Positions 63,212-64,000 of a stretch of DNA of 64,000 nt are shown here, piece by piece. Source of the DNA: Daphnia pulex. Lineage: Eukaryota > Arthropoda > Branchiopoda > Diplostraca > Daphniidae. The notes beneath the pieces were generated by a model, which worked only from the letters and a program-made list of their open reading frames with translations, searched no databases and was not told the DNA's origin. The first letter of the stretch is position 1; each line of letters starts with the position of its first letter. The translations under genes were made by a program, and so were the position numbers. The DNA lies in NCBI RefSeq assembly GCF_021134715.1, contig NC_060022.1, forward strand, positions 5,151,001 to 5,215,000, read 5' to 3'.

Positions 63212-64000
63212 TTAATTCAATCGTGAGCACCGTCGGCGAAACTCCATTCCAACGGGAAACTCTTCCACAGGCAGTTTTAATTGCCGAGCTCGGTGTCGAG
63301 ATCGCCAAATTTTTAACGTATAGTCATCGGAAGCGGTGATCAAAACTTCGGGATCCCTGTTTTAAAAAAAAAAGGAAAATTAACATTCTGTGGCGATTTA
63401 TTGACAAACGAATACGAACCTGGGGTTAAACGAAACAGCATTCACCACATCTAGATGATGGAATAATAACATTAATGGGAAAATTAAAAAAAAACGTCAC
63501 TGTTCATAATTACCTAAATGGTTTAATTTTGCTAGTACGCCACCGTAATGCCTATCCCATATGTACGCATACTTGTCCTCCGCACCACTTATTCACAGCA
63601 TAAATAGAATGATTCGAATCATTGAATTGGACTTAAAGAAACAATACAAAGTAAACGCCCATCTCCTATACCTTGCAACGTAATCCTTACTGACGTCCAG
63701 AAAGATAAAAAAGCATTCGTCATTAGGCGTGAATGACCGATGAGCCCGTAACAAAGATCCGACCTGAAAGGCAGAAACGTGAAACCATATTAGTTTCCCT
63801 CGCGTCATACCTTCTTACTTGGCCAATGGCCATATTTCCAATAGTGTTCCTATACCTGCTTCAATGTAACTAGATCAATTACGTGTATGTCGATCTCTTG
63901 GGCGATGGGCGGTGGTTGGAGGGGATTCTCTATAGTGCAACCTTGTGGCCAGGGTCGCACATTGACGTATAAATATCTGAAATCGGATATACGGATTTTA
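63212..64000 (-). CDS. FBXW5: F-box/WD-repeat protein 5 (FBXW5), C-terminal part
   Basis: Substrate receptor of Cullin-RING ubiquitin ligases; the vertebrate protein targets SASS6, Eps8 and others. The window contains the final WD repeats: YLYVNVRPWPQGCTIENPLQ, PPPIAQEIDIHVIDLVTLKQ, VGSLLRAHRSFTPNDECFFI, FLDVSKDYVARGAEDKYAYI, WDRHYGGVLAKLNHLDVVNA and DPEVLITASDDYTLKIWRSR. PNDECFFIFLDVS with the YIWDRHY block is specific to FBXW5. It ends RRRCSRLN* at 63212. The N-terminal F-box lies beyond 64000. Confidence 0.93.

Overview
The window is eukaryotic nuclear DNA. Genes are split by many short introns (mostly 50-150 bases) with GT-AG borders, and the proteins are animal families. Several details point to an arthropod, most likely a branchiopod crustacean such as Daphnia: the AGO1 tail [20 protein letters not shown] is of arthropod type, the left-hand gene is a Kismet/CHD7-type remodeller, and a MATH-BTB gene of a type common in arthropods is present. 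The genus is an inference from gene content and compactness; no species marker was seen.

Layout, left to right. 1-10497 (-) holds the N-terminal and ATPase part of a kismet/CHD7-like gene that runs off the left edge. 12003-13665 (-) is the La RNA-binding protein. 14556-16637 (+) is alkylglycerol monooxygenase (AGMO), followed at 17109-17560 (+) by a miniature AGMO-derived gene keeping only the first and last exons. 17995-18430 (-) is the mitochondrial ATPase inhibitor IF1, head to head with the proteasome deubiquitinase PSMD14/Rpn11 (18859-20120, +). 22378-25523 (+) is an unrecognised serine-rich protein with a C-terminal membrane anchor. 26443-27552 (-) is a MATH-BTB protein. 28642-32453 (-) is replicative helicase subunit MCM3 with E2F-type and CDE/CHR-type promoter motifs. 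35833-40086 (-) is Argonaute-1, with three candidate alternative first exons up to 40939 and a 42-nt cassette exon.

The right half holds a Ly6/three-finger GPI-anchored protein (42681-43173, +), an ABHD2-type lipase (45538-47175, +), and a tandem array of thiopurine-methyltransferase-like genes (one intact, two decayed; 47997-51291, +). A gene-poor 3 kb stretch follows. Next come a large secreted LEA-like repeat protein with a furin-type site (54299-57773, -), a TPD52-family gene with an internal alternative first exon (59296-62364, -), and the C-terminal end of FBXW5 (63212-64000, -).

Most genes are housekeeping genes with no evident shared pathway, although AGO1, La, kismet and MCM3 are all nucleic-acid regulators. 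The most unusual parts are the AGO1 exon choices, the AGMO mini-gene, the LEA-like proprotein and the decaying TPMT array. No CRISPR, prophage, transposon with recognisable coding sequence, rRNA or tRNA was seen.
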